Shown one piece after another: positions 17,297-25,137 of a DNA stretch of 64,000 bases. The notes beneath the pieces were generated by a model that was given only the letters and a program-made list of their open reading frames with translations, did no database searches and was not told where the DNA came from. Source of the stretch: Hyphomicrobiales bacterium (GTDB lineage Bacteria; Pseudomonadota; Alphaproteobacteria; Rhizobiales; Rhizobiaceae); NCBI GenBank assembly GCA_900467685.1, contig UBQX01000007.1:1-64000 (forward strand), given 5' to 3'. Every line of letters begins with the position of its first letter. The stretch's first letter is position 1. The position numbers and the translations under genes were made by a program.

Positions 17297-18054
17297 GCGG
17301 CGATACGTTCAAGAACAAGGTGGTGGTCGTGACCGGAGCCGGCGGTGGATTGGGCCGCACCTTCGCGCTTGCCTTCGCCGCCGAAGGCGCGATGGTCGCA
17401 GCAGCCGATCTTAATGAAGCGGGCGCGAAAGAGACAGCAGATTTGATTGCTGCCCAGGGCGGAACGGCGCTCGGACTTGACGTCGATGTCACCAAGGCCG
17501 CCTCGCTGGACGCGCTTGTCACCGCTATCAAGAACTGGCGCGGCCGCATCGATGTGCTGGTCAACAACGCCGCCATCTATGCCGGGCTGAAGCGCAAGGG
17601 CTTCGAGCAGATCGCCGAGGACGAGTGGGACCGCGTCATGGCCGTCAACGTCAAGGGCGCATGGATGGCGACGAAGGCCGTTGCCCCCGTGATGCGGGCG
17701 CAGAAATCCGGTGCGATCGTCAACATCTCGTCCGCGACCGTCATGAGCGGATCGCCGGAATGGCTGCATTACGTCTCCTCCAAGGGCGCGATCATCGCCA
17801 TGACCCGCGCGCTCGCCCGCGAACTTGGCGGCGACAACATCACCGTCAACGCCATCGCCCCCGGCTTCACGCTGACCGAAGCGAGCCTCGGGCTGATGGA
17901 GAACGCCGCCGAATATGGCGTGACGCGCGGGGCGCTGAAACGTGCCTCCACCCCGGAAGACATGGCGGGCGCCGCCCTCTTCCTCGCCTCCCCGCAGGCT
18001 GCCTTCGTGACGGGTCAGACCCTGATCGTCGATGGCGGCAGACAATTTCTTTAA
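17293..18054 (+). CDS. Short-chain dehydrogenase/reductase
   Basis: 253-aa classical SDR with NAD(P)-binding TGAGGGLGRTFA, acidic ADLNEAG after beta-2 (favouring NAD), NNAA, catalytic Ser in NISSATVMSG and Tyr-x3-Lys in HYVSSKGAI, and the terminal PQAAFVTGQTLIVDGG. It overlaps HD protein 2 by 4 bases and is followed by the P450 ferredoxin. Probable role in the operon: oxidation of an alcohol produced by the P450 or monooxygenase, feeding the aldehyde dehydrogenase or making a ketone. Confidence 0.94.
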   Translation: MSGDTFKNKVVVVTGAGGGLGRTFALAFAAEGAMVAAADLNEAGAKETADLIAAQGGTALGLDVDVTKAASLDALVTAIKNWRGRIDVLVNNAAIYAGLKRKGFEQIAEDEWDRVMAVNVKGAWMATKAVAPVMRAQKSGAIVNISSATVMSGSPEWLHYVSSKGAIIAMTRALARELGGDNITVNAIAPGFTLTEASLGLMENAAEYGVTRGALKRASTPEDMAGAALFLASPQAAFVTGQTLIVDGGRQFL

Positions 18055-18064
18055 AGGGAAAACA

Positions 18065-18382
18065 ATGAGCCAGGTCACATTCATCGAGCGCGACGGAACG
18101 CGCCGCATCGTCGAGGTCGTCAGCGGCGAGAGCCTGATGCAGGCCGGCACCCGCGCCGGCGTGGACGGCATTATCGGCGAATGCGGTGGCTCCTGCATGT
18201 GCGCCACCTGCCATGTCTATCTGACGGAGGAGGATTTCGCCCGGATCGATCCGCCGGACGCGATGGAGCAGGACGCGCTGGAATTCACTGCCAGCAACCA
18301 GCGCCCGACCAGCCGTCTCGGCTGTCAGGTCAAGCTCTCGGCGGCAACGGACGGCCTCACCGTCACCGTGGCGGAGGCGTGA
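18065..18382 (+). CDS. 2Fe-2S ferredoxin of the adrenodoxin/putidaredoxin type
   Basis: 105-aa ferredoxin with the P450-partner pattern C-x5-C-x2-C plus a distant Cys (ECGGSCMCATCHVYL and SRLGCQV) and the typical MEQDALEF acidic helix used to dock the P450. The start at 18065 follows AAAGGGAAAAC. It shuttles single electrons from the reductase at 18386 to the P450 at 10187. Its place at the operon end with the reductase resembles thc-type P450 clusters of actinobacteria. Confidence 0.95.
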   Translation: MSQVTFIERDGTRRIVEVVSGESLMQAGTRAGVDGIIGECGGSCMCATCHVYLTEEDFARIDPPDAMEQDALEFTASNQRPTSRLGCQVKLSAATDGLTVTVAEA

Positions 18383-18385
18383 GCC

Positions 18386-19606
18386 ATGCAGCGCGGCGTG
18401 GTCATCATCGGGGCGGGTCATGGCGGCAGCCAGGTCGGTTTCAGCCTGCGCCAGGAAGGCTATGACGGGCCGATCCACCTCGTCAGCGACGAGCCCGACC
18501 TGCCCTATCACAAGCCGCCGCTCTCCAAGGCATATCTGAAGGACGTAAGCCAGGACGTACAAATCCTGCGTGCCGAAAAGGCCTATGCGGATGCGCGGAT
18601 CGAACTGGCGCTCGGTCGCAAGGTCGAGGCCATCGACCGGCAGGCGCGCGCAATCCGTTTTGCCGATGGCGCGACGCTGCCCTATGAGCGGCTGGTCATC
18701 GTCACTGGTGCTACAAACCGTAAGCTGGCGCTGCCCGGCCACGATCTCACCGGCCTCCATTCGATCCGCACCCGCACTGACGCCGCGCACCTGCGCGAGG
18801 CGATGCAGACTGCTGGCGATATCGTTGTGATCGGCGGCGGCTTCATCGGCCTTGAGGCGGCTGCGACCTTTGCAGCCCTTGGCAAACGCGTCACCGTCAT
18901 CGAGCTCGCGCCCTCCATTCTGGGCCGCGCCGTTTCAGCCGTCGTGGCGGCGCATGTCGATGCGGAATATCGCAAGCTCGGCATTCGTGTGCTGACCGCG
19001 ACCGGCATCGAGCGGCTCGAGGGTGAGGCCGGCAAGGTCAAGGCGGTTCGCCTTTCCGATGGTACGACAGTTCCCGCTGATCTCGTCCTCGTCGGCATTG
19101 GTGCGACGCCGAACGATGCGCTGGCCCGGGACGCGGGCTTGGCTTGCGACAACGGCATTGTGGTCGATGCGACGCTGGCCACCGCCGATCCGACCATCTT
19201 CGCCATCGGCGACGTCGCCAATTTCCCGCATGCCCATGCCGGTCGCCGTGTGCGGCTGGAATCGGTACAGAATGCCTCGGATCAGGCCAAGCACGTTGCC
19301 AAAACCGTCATGGGCAAGCCCGACGACTACCGCGAAACGCCATGGTTCTGGTCCGATCAGGGGCATATGAAGCTGCAGATGGCCGGTCTCTCCTTCGGAG
19401 CCGATCGGCATGTGCGGACCGGCGCACTGGGCGAGCCCGCCTTCTCCGTCTATCACTATGCCGGCGACCGGCTTCTGGCCGTCGACAGCGTCAACCGCCC
19501 CGGCGACCATATGGTCGCCCGCCGCCTCATCGCAGCGGGAATTTCCCCGAGCGAGGCCGATCTGGCAGAAGGTCCGGACCGGCTGAAGAGCCTGATCGGC
19601 CGATAA
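18386..19606 (+). CDS. NAD(P)H-dependent ferredoxin reductase (FAD)
   Basis: 406-aa flavoprotein of the putidaredoxin-reductase family. The FAD-binding Rossmann is VIIGAGHGGSQVGF, then DLPYHKPPLSKAYLK, the NAD-binding VIGGGFIGLEAAATFAALG, and the FAD-closing FAIGDVANFPH. It oxidises NADH and reduces the adjacent 2Fe-2S ferredoxin for the P450. It is the last gene of operon A; a strong terminator follows at 19625. Confidence 0.95.
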   Translation: MQRGVVIIGAGHGGSQVGFSLRQEGYDGPIHLVSDEPDLPYHKPPLSKAYLKDVSQDVQILRAEKAYADARIELALGRKVEAIDRQARAIRFADGATLPYERLVIVTGATNRKLALPGHDLTGLHSIRTRTDAAHLREAMQTAGDIVVIGGGFIGLEAAATFAALGKRVTVIELAPSILGRAVSAVVAAHVDAEYRKLGIRVLTATGIERLEGEAGKVKAVRLSDGTTVPADLVLVGIGATPNDALARDAGLACDNGIVVDATLATADPTIFAIGDVANFPHAHAGRRVRLESVQNASDQAKHVAKTVMGKPDDYRETPWFWSDQGHMKLQMAGLSFGADRHVRTGALGEPAFSVYHYAGDRLLAVDSVNRPGDHMVARRLIAAGISPSEADLAEGPDRLKSLIGR

Positions 19607-19624
19607 GAACGTTTCCATCCAACG

Positions 19625-19661
19625 AAGAACGGCCGCGGCGGTTTCGCCCGGCCGTTCTTTT
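19625..19661 (+). terminator. Rho-independent terminator of operon A
   Basis: AAGAACGGCC (19625-19634) pairs perfectly with GGCCGTTCTT (19650-19659) and further GC pairs lie inside; a T run follows. It ends operon A and separates it from operon B, which has its own control region. Confidence 0.85.
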
Positions 19662-19964
19662 GGTTATGCGTCTGAAAATAAAACGAAATTTGGAAATTTT
19701 TGGGCTTTCTTGATTCTTTTCAAGAATGATCCTGAAACCAAAGGAAAACCAAAGATAGGCGTCTAAATTGACCCTTAGTCGTACAAGATTGCCGGGCTGA
19801 ACAACCTGCCACCGCGCTTACGGAGGAGTATTCGCGGAACGGAGAGCCGTGTCCAGATCACGCTCAAGGCGCGCCCGGCACCGACAGACATGAAACGCGG
19901 CCTCGTCCTGGGGTCGCACGCTCCGTGTAAGGAGCGGCACGGATCGAACTGGGAGGTGAATTCG
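19662..19964 (+). other. Control region and leader of the monooxygenase operon
   Basis: About 300 bp with no gene. The left part is AT-rich (19665-19760) and contains the tandem repeat listed at 19735-19756. A -10-like TAAATT follows at 19764. If transcription starts just after it, the tmoA leader is close to 190 nt. An in-frame ATG at 19890 could extend TmoA by 25 residues, but it lacks a ribosome site and the homology begins at 19965. Confidence 0.6.
19735..19756 (+). promoter_or_regulatory. Tandem 11-bp repeat, candidate SARP-type activator site of operon B
   Basis: AAACCAAAGGA (19735-19745) is followed immediately by AAACCAAAGAT (19746-19756): two 11-mers, 9 of 11 positions identical, one helical turn apart. 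The second copy is identical to 10117-10127 upstream of operon A, and in both CTAA follows after 6 bases. This is the signature geometry of SARP-family activator sites, and such a regulator is encoded at 8572. Confidence 0.75.
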
Positions 19965-21449
19965 ATGCCTAAACTGCAACGTCACGATTATTACGATGTC
20001 GCGCGCGACATGAACTGGGCGTTCACATATGTCACGGAACAGGAAGTGTTCCCCGAAGAGCTGTCGAAGAGCTTTGGCATCGAGAACACCAAATGGTGGG
20101 GCTGGGACGAGCCCTACAAGCTGACCTACCGCGAATATGTGCACAATCAGGCCGGCAAGGATGCGGGCATCTATTCGATCCGCTCCACGATTGCCCGCTC
20201 CGACATGTATGACAAGCTGGACGAGGGGTGGAAGTCGGCGGTGAAGGCGCATTACGGCGCGATCCCGGTTCCGGAATATCTCGCCTCCATCGGCGAGGCC
20301 CGCATGGCCCGCTTCGGCCGGGCGGCGGCCTGGCGCAACATGGCGAGTTTCGGCACGCTGGATGAATGCCGCCATGGTCAGGCGCAGATCTACTTCCCCT
20401 ATTGCCTGACCGACAAGGACCCGCAGATGGACTGGGCCCACAAGACGGTCCACACGAACGAATGGGCCGCCATTGCCGCGCGCAGCCTGTTCGACGACAT
20501 GTTCACCGCCAACGATGCCGTCTCGACTGCCATCCAGCTCACCTTCACCTTCGAGACCGGCTTCACCAACCTGCAATTCCTCGGCATGTCGGCGGATGCG
20601 CTGCATGTGGGCGATATCGAGTTTGGGGCGCTGATTTCCTCGATCCAGACCGACGAGGCGCGCCATTCGCAGCAGGGCGAGCCGACGCTGAAGATCCTCA
20701 TCGAGAACGGCAAGAAGGCCGAAGCGCAGAAGCTGGTCGACCAGATGTTCTGGCGCTCATGGCGCATCTTCGGCCTGCTCACCGGCTTCTCGATGGACTA
20801 TTACACCCCGCTCGAACACCGCACGATGAGCTTCAAGGAGTTCATGACCGAGTGGATCTGCCGCCAGTTCGTCGATCAGTTCAAGGATCTCGGCATGGAC
20901 CTTCCCTGGTATTGGGAAGAGCATTTCCTGCCCGAGCTCGAATGGTATCACCATGCCCAGCATCTGGGCGTCTGGTTCTGGCGTCCGACCGTCTGGTGGA
21001 ACCCGGATGCCGGCGTCTCCGCCGACGAGCGCGACTGGCTGGAAATGAAATATCCGGGCTGGAACGACCGTTTCGGCAAATACTGGGACGTCATCACCGA
21101 AAACGTCCGCGCCGGACGCATCGAGAAGACCTATCCGGAAACGCTGCCGATGGTCTGCAATTGCTGCCAGTTGCCGGTTACTGGCCGCTCGGTCGGCAAA
21201 AAGCCCTTCATGCTCAACTACAAGGGCCGCCGCGTCACCTTCTGTTCGGAAGGCTGCGAATGGGTCTGGAAGAGCCAGCCGGAACGCTACGACACGCATC
21301 TCTCGGTCGTTGACCGGTTCCTGGCCGGCCATATCCAGCCGCCGAACCTCGAAGGCGCGCTGAAATACATGAGCATCACCCCCGAGGTCGCCGGCAATGA
21401 CGCCGACAACTATGCCTGGGCGCGGCAGATGCGCATGGCGGCTGAGTAA
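19965..21449 (+). CDS. tmoA: Toluene-monooxygenase-type hydroxylase alpha subunit
   Basis: 494-aa diiron hydroxylase large subunit. Metal ligands are Glu104, Glu134, His137 (DECRHGQ), Glu197 (FETGFTN), Glu231 and His234 (DEARHSQQG), with numbering identical to toluene 4-monooxygenase. Thr201, Gln141, Phe176, Leu192, Phe196 and Phe205 of the active-site pocket are kept, but residue 103 is Pro (Gly in T4MO). Near the C-terminus four to five Cys (398, 400, 401, 427, 431) form a YHS-like zinc motif. The start at 19965 follows GGGAGGTGAATTC. It forms the hydroxylase with TmoB and TmoE. It likely hydroxylates an aromatic ring or epoxidises an alkene. Confidence 0.95.
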   Translation: MPKLQRHDYYDVARDMNWAFTYVTEQEVFPEELSKSFGIENTKWWGWDEPYKLTYREYVHNQAGKDAGIYSIRSTIARSDMYDKLDEGWKSAVKAHYGAIPVPEYLASIGEARMARFGRAAAWRNMASFGTLDECRHGQAQIYFPYCLTDKDPQMDWAHKTVHTNEWAAIAARSLFDDMFTANDAVSTAIQLTFTFETGFTNLQFLGMSADALHVGDIEFGALISSIQTDEARHSQQGEPTLKILIENGKKAEAQKLVDQMFWRSWRIFGLLTGFSMDYYTPLEHRTMSFKEFMTEWICRQFVDQFKDLGMDLPWYWEEHFLPELEWYHHAQHLGVWFWRPTVWWNPDAGVSADERDWLEMKYPGWNDRFGKYWDVITENVRAGRIEKTYPETLPMVCNCCQLPVTGRSVGKKPFMLNYKGRRVTFCSEGCEWVWKSQPERYDTHLSVVDRFLAGHIQPPNLEGALKYMSITPEVAGNDADNYAWARQMRMAAE

Positions 21450-21467
21450 GCCCCAACTTGCGATTGT

Positions 21468-21488
21468 CCCGCCGCGGGAGGCGGCGGG
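21468..21488 (+). other. Hairpin between tmoA and tmoB
   Basis: An 8-bp GC stem (21468-21475 with 21481-21488, loop 5 nt) lies in the gap after tmoA. There is no U-tract, so partial termination or protection of the tmoA message end is more likely than a true stop. Confidence 0.5.
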
Positions 21489-21525
21489 GCGGCTCGCCTA
21501 TCAATTTCATGGGAGGAATTTTCCA

Positions 21526-21774
21526 ATGGCAATGGTCCCCTTGCAGGCCGCCTTTCACGGCGATTTTCTGGTGCAGCTCATCCCCGTCGATGACGAGGAT
21601 GACATGGCGACGGTCGCCGCCAAGATCGCCCATCACGCCGTCAACCTGCGGGTTGCCGAGCGCAACCTGCCGATGGCCGTCTGGTTCAACGACAAGCAGT
21701 TGCCTGCGTCGATGAAGTTCTCGGAAAGCGGCATCGGCCCGATGGATTACGTTGAGGCCGGCTATGTCGAATGA
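21526..21774 (+). CDS. tmoB: Toluene-monooxygenase-type hydroxylase gamma subunit
   Basis: 82-aa protein of the TmoB family (ubiquitin-like fold), the small subunit of the (alpha-beta-gamma)2 hydroxylase. Recognisable segments are VPLQAAFHGDFLVQLIPVDD near the start and MKFSESGIGPMDYVEAGY near the end. The start follows GGGAGGAATTTTCC at the right distance. Its end overlaps tmoC by 11 bases. TmoB of T4MO is 84 aa. Confidence 0.92.
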   Translation: MAMVPLQAAFHGDFLVQLIPVDDEDDMATVAAKIAHHAVNLRVAERNLPMAVWFNDKQLPASMKFSESGIGPMDYVEAGYVE

Positions 21775-22141
21775 TCAACTGAAATGGGTGAAAGCCACCA
21801 CGCTCGACGATCTGTGGGAAGGCGATTTCATCGACGCCGAGATCGAGGGCGAACAGGTCATCGTCATCCACATGCCGGGCGGCCGCATCCGGGCGTACCA
21901 GGGCATGTGTCCACATCAGGAGATTCTGCTGGCCGACGGCAAGATCGATTTCGACGCCAGCACGATTACCTGCTCGGCCCATGAGTGGGAATTCAGCATG
22001 GAGACCGGCAAGGGCATCAACCCCTCCGGCTGCCGGCTCTACCACTACGAGGTCCGCCTCGACGGCGACGACGTGCTGATCGGCGTGCCAACCGATGGGC
22101 GGCTGCGCCGCCTTCGCCACGAAGCAGAAGAACAGGTTTAG
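21764..22141 (+). CDS. tmoC: Rieske 2Fe-2S ferredoxin of the monooxygenase
   Basis: 125-aa Rieske protein. The cluster ligands are Cys49-x-His51 (MCPHQE) and Cys70-x2-His73 (CSAHEWEF). It carries electrons from the reductase TmoF to the diiron hydroxylase. The T4MO homologue has 112 aa, so this one has a slightly longer charged tail (RLRRLRHEAEEQ). The presence of a Rieske component marks a four-component (toluene/alkene) system rather than a three-component phenol hydroxylase. Confidence 0.94.
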   Translation: MSNDQLKWVKATTLDDLWEGDFIDAEIEGEQVIVIHMPGGRIRAYQGMCPHQEILLADGKIDFDASTITCSAHEWEFSMETGKGINPSGCRLYHYEVRLDGDDVLIGVPTDGRLRRLRHEAEEQV

Positions 22142-22151
22142 GGGAAGAGCA

Positions 22152-22451
22152 ATGTCAGAAGAACCCGCCATGAAACTCGTTGGCCCGATCATCCGGGGTG
22201 TCGACGACGATATCATCAATGCCGTGATCGACGCGGCGGAAGCCGACAATCCGGACCGCGAAATCTTTGTCGAGGATCGCTCCGGCTATGTCCGGGTGCA
22301 GGCGGAAAAGGCCTTCGTGCTGACTCAGCGCAGCATGGTCGAAAAGCTTGGACGGCCGTTCCGTCTCTCGGAACTCGAGCCCAGCCTCGTGTCCTTTGCC
22401 GGGCGGCTGACGACCATGGACGACAAATGGGAATGGGCGCTGAAGGGCTGA
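22152..22451 (+). CDS. tmoD: Monooxygenase effector (coupling) protein
   Basis: 99-aa cofactor-free effector of the MmoB/DmpM/TmoD family. It binds the hydroxylase and couples electron transfer to substrate oxidation. Visible family features are VGPIIRGVDDDIINAVIDAA and the Arg-rich RSGYVRVQAE before the final helix. Size fits TmoD (103 aa). It starts 10 bases after tmoC, with GGGGAAGAG upstream. Confidence 0.92.
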   Translation: MSEEPAMKLVGPIIRGVDDDIINAVIDAAEADNPDREIFVEDRSGYVRVQAEKAFVLTQRSMVEKLGRPFRLSELEPSLVSFAGRLTTMDDKWEWALKG

Positions 22452-22528
22452 TCGCCGCTTCGGATGTTTGAATTTCGGCATGCCGTCCGCTGGAGGAAGC
22501 GCCGGCATGCAAACGGGAGGATCAAATT

Positions 22529-23554
22529 ATGGCAGTCGCAAAATCGCAAGGCCGGCAGCGCAAGCAGCCCTGGAGCCTCTGGACCGAACGGCGCGTGCCC
22601 TCGGAATACGAGGCCGTGACCTTCAAGTTCCACAACCACTTCCGCAACGAGCCCGCACCCTTCGAGCTTTCGGAAGACTGGAGCATCAACGTCTTCTATC
22701 GCACCAACCGCGAAAACTCGCCGCTCGTCGCCTCGGTGGACGATTGGGAAGGCTATCGCGACGTGCGGGCCTATACCTATCGCCGCTTTGTCGAGGAGCA
22801 GAAGGATCGCGAGGTCTATTGCGACAACCTGATCGACGAATTCGAGGCGCGCGGCCACTACGAGAAGCTGAGCCCGGCGTGGCTCGATTTCTCGCGCGAT
22901 TTCTATCTGCCGGTGCGCTTCCCCGGTCATGCGGCGCAGATGAGCGCCGTCTATCTCGGCCAGATGGCGCCGTCGGCTTTCGTGACCAACACCTTCTATT
23001 TCCAGATGGCAAACGAGATGCGCCGCGTGCAGCGTCAGGCCTATCTGGCGCAGGTTTTGGCGATGGATACCGGGCGGCCGGAACTGGCGACAACCGAACG
23101 CGCGCGGGCAACCTGGACCCAGGCACCCGAATGGCAGGGGCTTCGCGAACTGGTCGAGAAACAGCTGATCGCCTACGACTTCACCGAAGCCTTCGCGTCG
23201 CGCCAGCTCGTGCTAAGACCGATCTTCGATCACCTGTTCAACACGGAATTCGCGCAGATCGCCGAGCGCAACGGCGATGGGCTGCTCTCCATGCTGCATG
23301 CCGATTTCCGGACCTATGACCAGAGCTATGCGGCGGACAACACCAAGGGCTTCGTGGCCTACGCAACGGCCAAGGCGGAGACGAACCGCAGCCTTCTGAA
23401 GGACACCGCCGCCCGCTGGCAGGCGCTCGGCGAGAAGGCCGCGAAGGGCATCGCGGAAGGCTTTGCCAAGGCAACGGGCGCAGATCTGGCAAGCGATATC
23501 GCTCGCCGCACCATCGATGCCCAGCAGAAGCTGCTGGCCGATTGCGGCCTCTGA
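22529..23554 (+). CDS. tmoE: Toluene-monooxygenase-type hydroxylase beta subunit
   Basis: 341-aa non-catalytic diiron-fold subunit that pairs with TmoA. Typical features are the opening WSLWTERRVPSEYEAVTFKF, the segment FYLPVRFPGHAAQMSAVYLG, and helix TNTFYFQMANEMRRVQRQAY. It lacks the full set of iron ligands, as in all beta subunits. The start is preceded by GGGAGGATC. It is somewhat longer than T4MO TmoE because of its C-terminal extension after KDTAARWQALGEK. Confidence 0.93.
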   Translation: MAVAKSQGRQRKQPWSLWTERRVPSEYEAVTFKFHNHFRNEPAPFELSEDWSINVFYRTNRENSPLVASVDDWEGYRDVRAYTYRRFVEEQKDREVYCDNLIDEFEARGHYEKLSPAWLDFSRDFYLPVRFPGHAAQMSAVYLGQMAPSAFVTNTFYFQMANEMRRVQRQAYLAQVLAMDTGRPELATTERARATWTQAPEWQGLRELVEKQLIAYDFTEAFASRQLVLRPIFDHLFNTEFAQIAERNGDGLLSMLHADFRTYDQSYAADNTKGFVAYATAKAETNRSLLKDTAARWQALGEKAAKGIAEGFAKATGADLASDIARRTIDAQQKLLADCGL

Positions 23555-23602
23555 GGATCAAGGGCCGGCGTCCGCCGCCGACCCACCATCTCATTTCGGA
23601 AA

Positions 23603-24598
23603 ATGACAATGGCATTTCAGGTGACGATAGAGCCGGACGGGCGGCGTTTCGATGCGCACTCCGGCGAAACATTACTGGAGGCGGCGCGGCGCGGCGGCGT
23701 GACGCTGCCGCATGAATGCGGCTGGGGCCATTGCGGTAGCTGCAAGGTAACCGTTGTCGAGGGGCAGACGGACCTGATGTTTCCGGCAGCACCTGCACTC
23801 GGGCCGCGCGACCAGAAGCTCAATCGCACCGTTGCCTGTCAGGCCATGGCCTGCAGTGACCTGACAATCAAGCTTGCTCCCGGCGAGCCGCAGCCGCCCG
23901 TGATCGCCGCCCGCCGGCAGGAGGCGGAACTGATCGCGGTCGAGGAATTGGCGCCCGAAATCCGCCGTTTCACCCTCCGTCCGGATGGCGGGGCCGATTT
24001 CCTGCCGGGCCAATATGCGATCCTGCATCTGGGTGACAGGCTCAGACGCGCCTATTCCATGTGCAATCTTCCCGACGGGGAGACCTTACAGGTGATCTCC
24101 AAGCGCTATCCCGGCGGCGTGGGCTCGAATGCGCTGGCCGATCTTCGCCCCGGCGACCGGCTGGTGCTGGAAGCGCCCTTCGGCACCTGCACGCTGAAAC
24201 CGCGCCCCGGCCGCAAGATCTTCATCGCCGGCGGCACCGGCATTTCGCCGATCCTGTCGCTGGTGCGGCAGGCGGCGCGTGACGAGGTTGATTTTGCAGC
24301 ACCCGTCGATATCGTCTATTGCGCCCGCCGCGCGGTCGATCTCGCGGCAGGCGACGAGCTGGAAGAGGCGGCCGCGCGCGTTCCCGGCGCGATCTACATC
24401 CCTTGCGTCGAGGAAGAGACAAGCATGCCGGGCCATGCGATCGGCCGTGCGCTGGATGTGCTGGCCTCGCTCTCCTACGACCCGGCTGCCACGGAATTCT
24501 ACGTCGCCGGCCCGCCGGTCATGGTGAACGCCGTGAAGTCCCATCTCAAGGAGGCGGGTGTTGCCATCACCCGCATTCACTATGACAGCTTTGGCTAG
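23603..24598 (+). CDS. tmoF: NADH:ferredoxin oxidoreductase of the monooxygenase
   Basis: 331-aa reductase. The N-terminal chloroplast-type 2Fe-2S domain has Cys39-x4-Cys44-x2-Cys47 (ECGWGHCGSCKV) and a fourth Cys in VACQAM. An FAD domain follows with RAYSMCNLP, then an NAD domain with FIAGGTGISPILSLVRQA and the terminal FYVAGPPVMV. It passes electrons from NADH to the Rieske protein TmoC. The start may be 23603 or the ATG two codons later. It overlaps the next gene by 17 bases. Confidence 0.95.
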   Translation: MTMAFQVTIEPDGRRFDAHSGETLLEAARRGGVTLPHECGWGHCGSCKVTVVEGQTDLMFPAAPALGPRDQKLNRTVACQAMACSDLTIKLAPGEPQPPVIAARRQEAELIAVEELAPEIRRFTLRPDGGADFLPGQYAILHLGDRLRRAYSMCNLPDGETLQVISKRYPGGVGSNALADLRPGDRLVLEAPFGTCTLKPRPGRKIFIAGGTGISPILSLVRQAARDEVDFAAPVDIVYCARRAVDLAAGDELEEAAARVPGAIYIPCVEEETSMPGHAIGRALDVLASLSYDPAATEFYVAGPPVMVNAVKSHLKEAGVAITRIHYDSFG

Positions 24599-25133
24599 AC
24601 GCACCCCCGCCGATCTGCCTGTCTGGATGCTGGCGCCCAGCCTGCGCCGGCTTGGCCGCAGGACGGCCACGCGGCCAAGGCTTTCGCCGAAATGGCCGTG
24701 CCTGCAAGAGGAGATGCAGGCCTCGCCCGAGATCATCGACGCCATGGCCGAGGCGATCGGCAAACTCCCCGGCGTCATTCCGGCTGACACGCCGCTCGGC
24801 GCTCCCGGTCTGGGTTATGGGCTGGAGGAGGAGATGGCGCGCGGTCAGCCGGAAGCCTTCATCAGCGCCCCCTGCTGGGTCAATCTGCGGCCGGATGGCT
24901 CCATGCATCTGGGCTTGAGGCCCGAATGGGCGCAGAAGGTCGTCAACCACGGCTGGGCAACCATCCATCCCTTTGCCCGCTACATGGCCGGCGCCGTGCC
25001 ACCGCAAAGCCTCGTGGTCTTCTCCCCGCAAAACCGCGCGGAAATGGCCATTGCGATGCGGATTGCCGAAGCCGCGCATGGATACGCCGTCGGCCGCATT
25101 GGCAATGTCATCCTACCCGATACGCGCTGGTGA
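24582..25133 (+). CDS. DUF5519 (luciferase-domain-like) protein in the monooxygenase operon
   Basis: 183-aa protein of uncertain role. The C-terminal half, with LRPDGSMHLGLRPEWAQKV, NHGWATIHPFARYMAG and LVVFSPQNRAEMAIAMRI, fits the small luciferase-like DUF5519 family, whose members end in this acidic-to-hydrophobic block. The N-terminal 60 residues are Arg-rich. It overlaps tmoF by 17 bases and is followed by a ferredoxin gene after 4 bases, so it is part of operon B. It is not a bacterial luciferase alpha/beta chain. Function unknown; the context suggests a role linked to the monooxygenase substrate. Confidence 0.7.
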   Translation: MTALARRTPADLPVWMLAPSLRRLGRRTATRPRLSPKWPCLQEEMQASPEIIDAMAEAIGKLPGVIPADTPLGAPGLGYGLEEEMARGQPEAFISAPCWVNLRPDGSMHLGLRPEWAQKVVNHGWATIHPFARYMAGAVPPQSLVVFSPQNRAEMAIAMRIAEAAHGYAVGRIGNVILPDTRW

Positions 25134-25137
25134 ACCG

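Noticed and set aside
19890-19964. 25-residue N-terminal extension of TmoA
   Set aside because: In frame, but without a ribosome site, and the TmoA homology and a good ribosome site begin at 19965.
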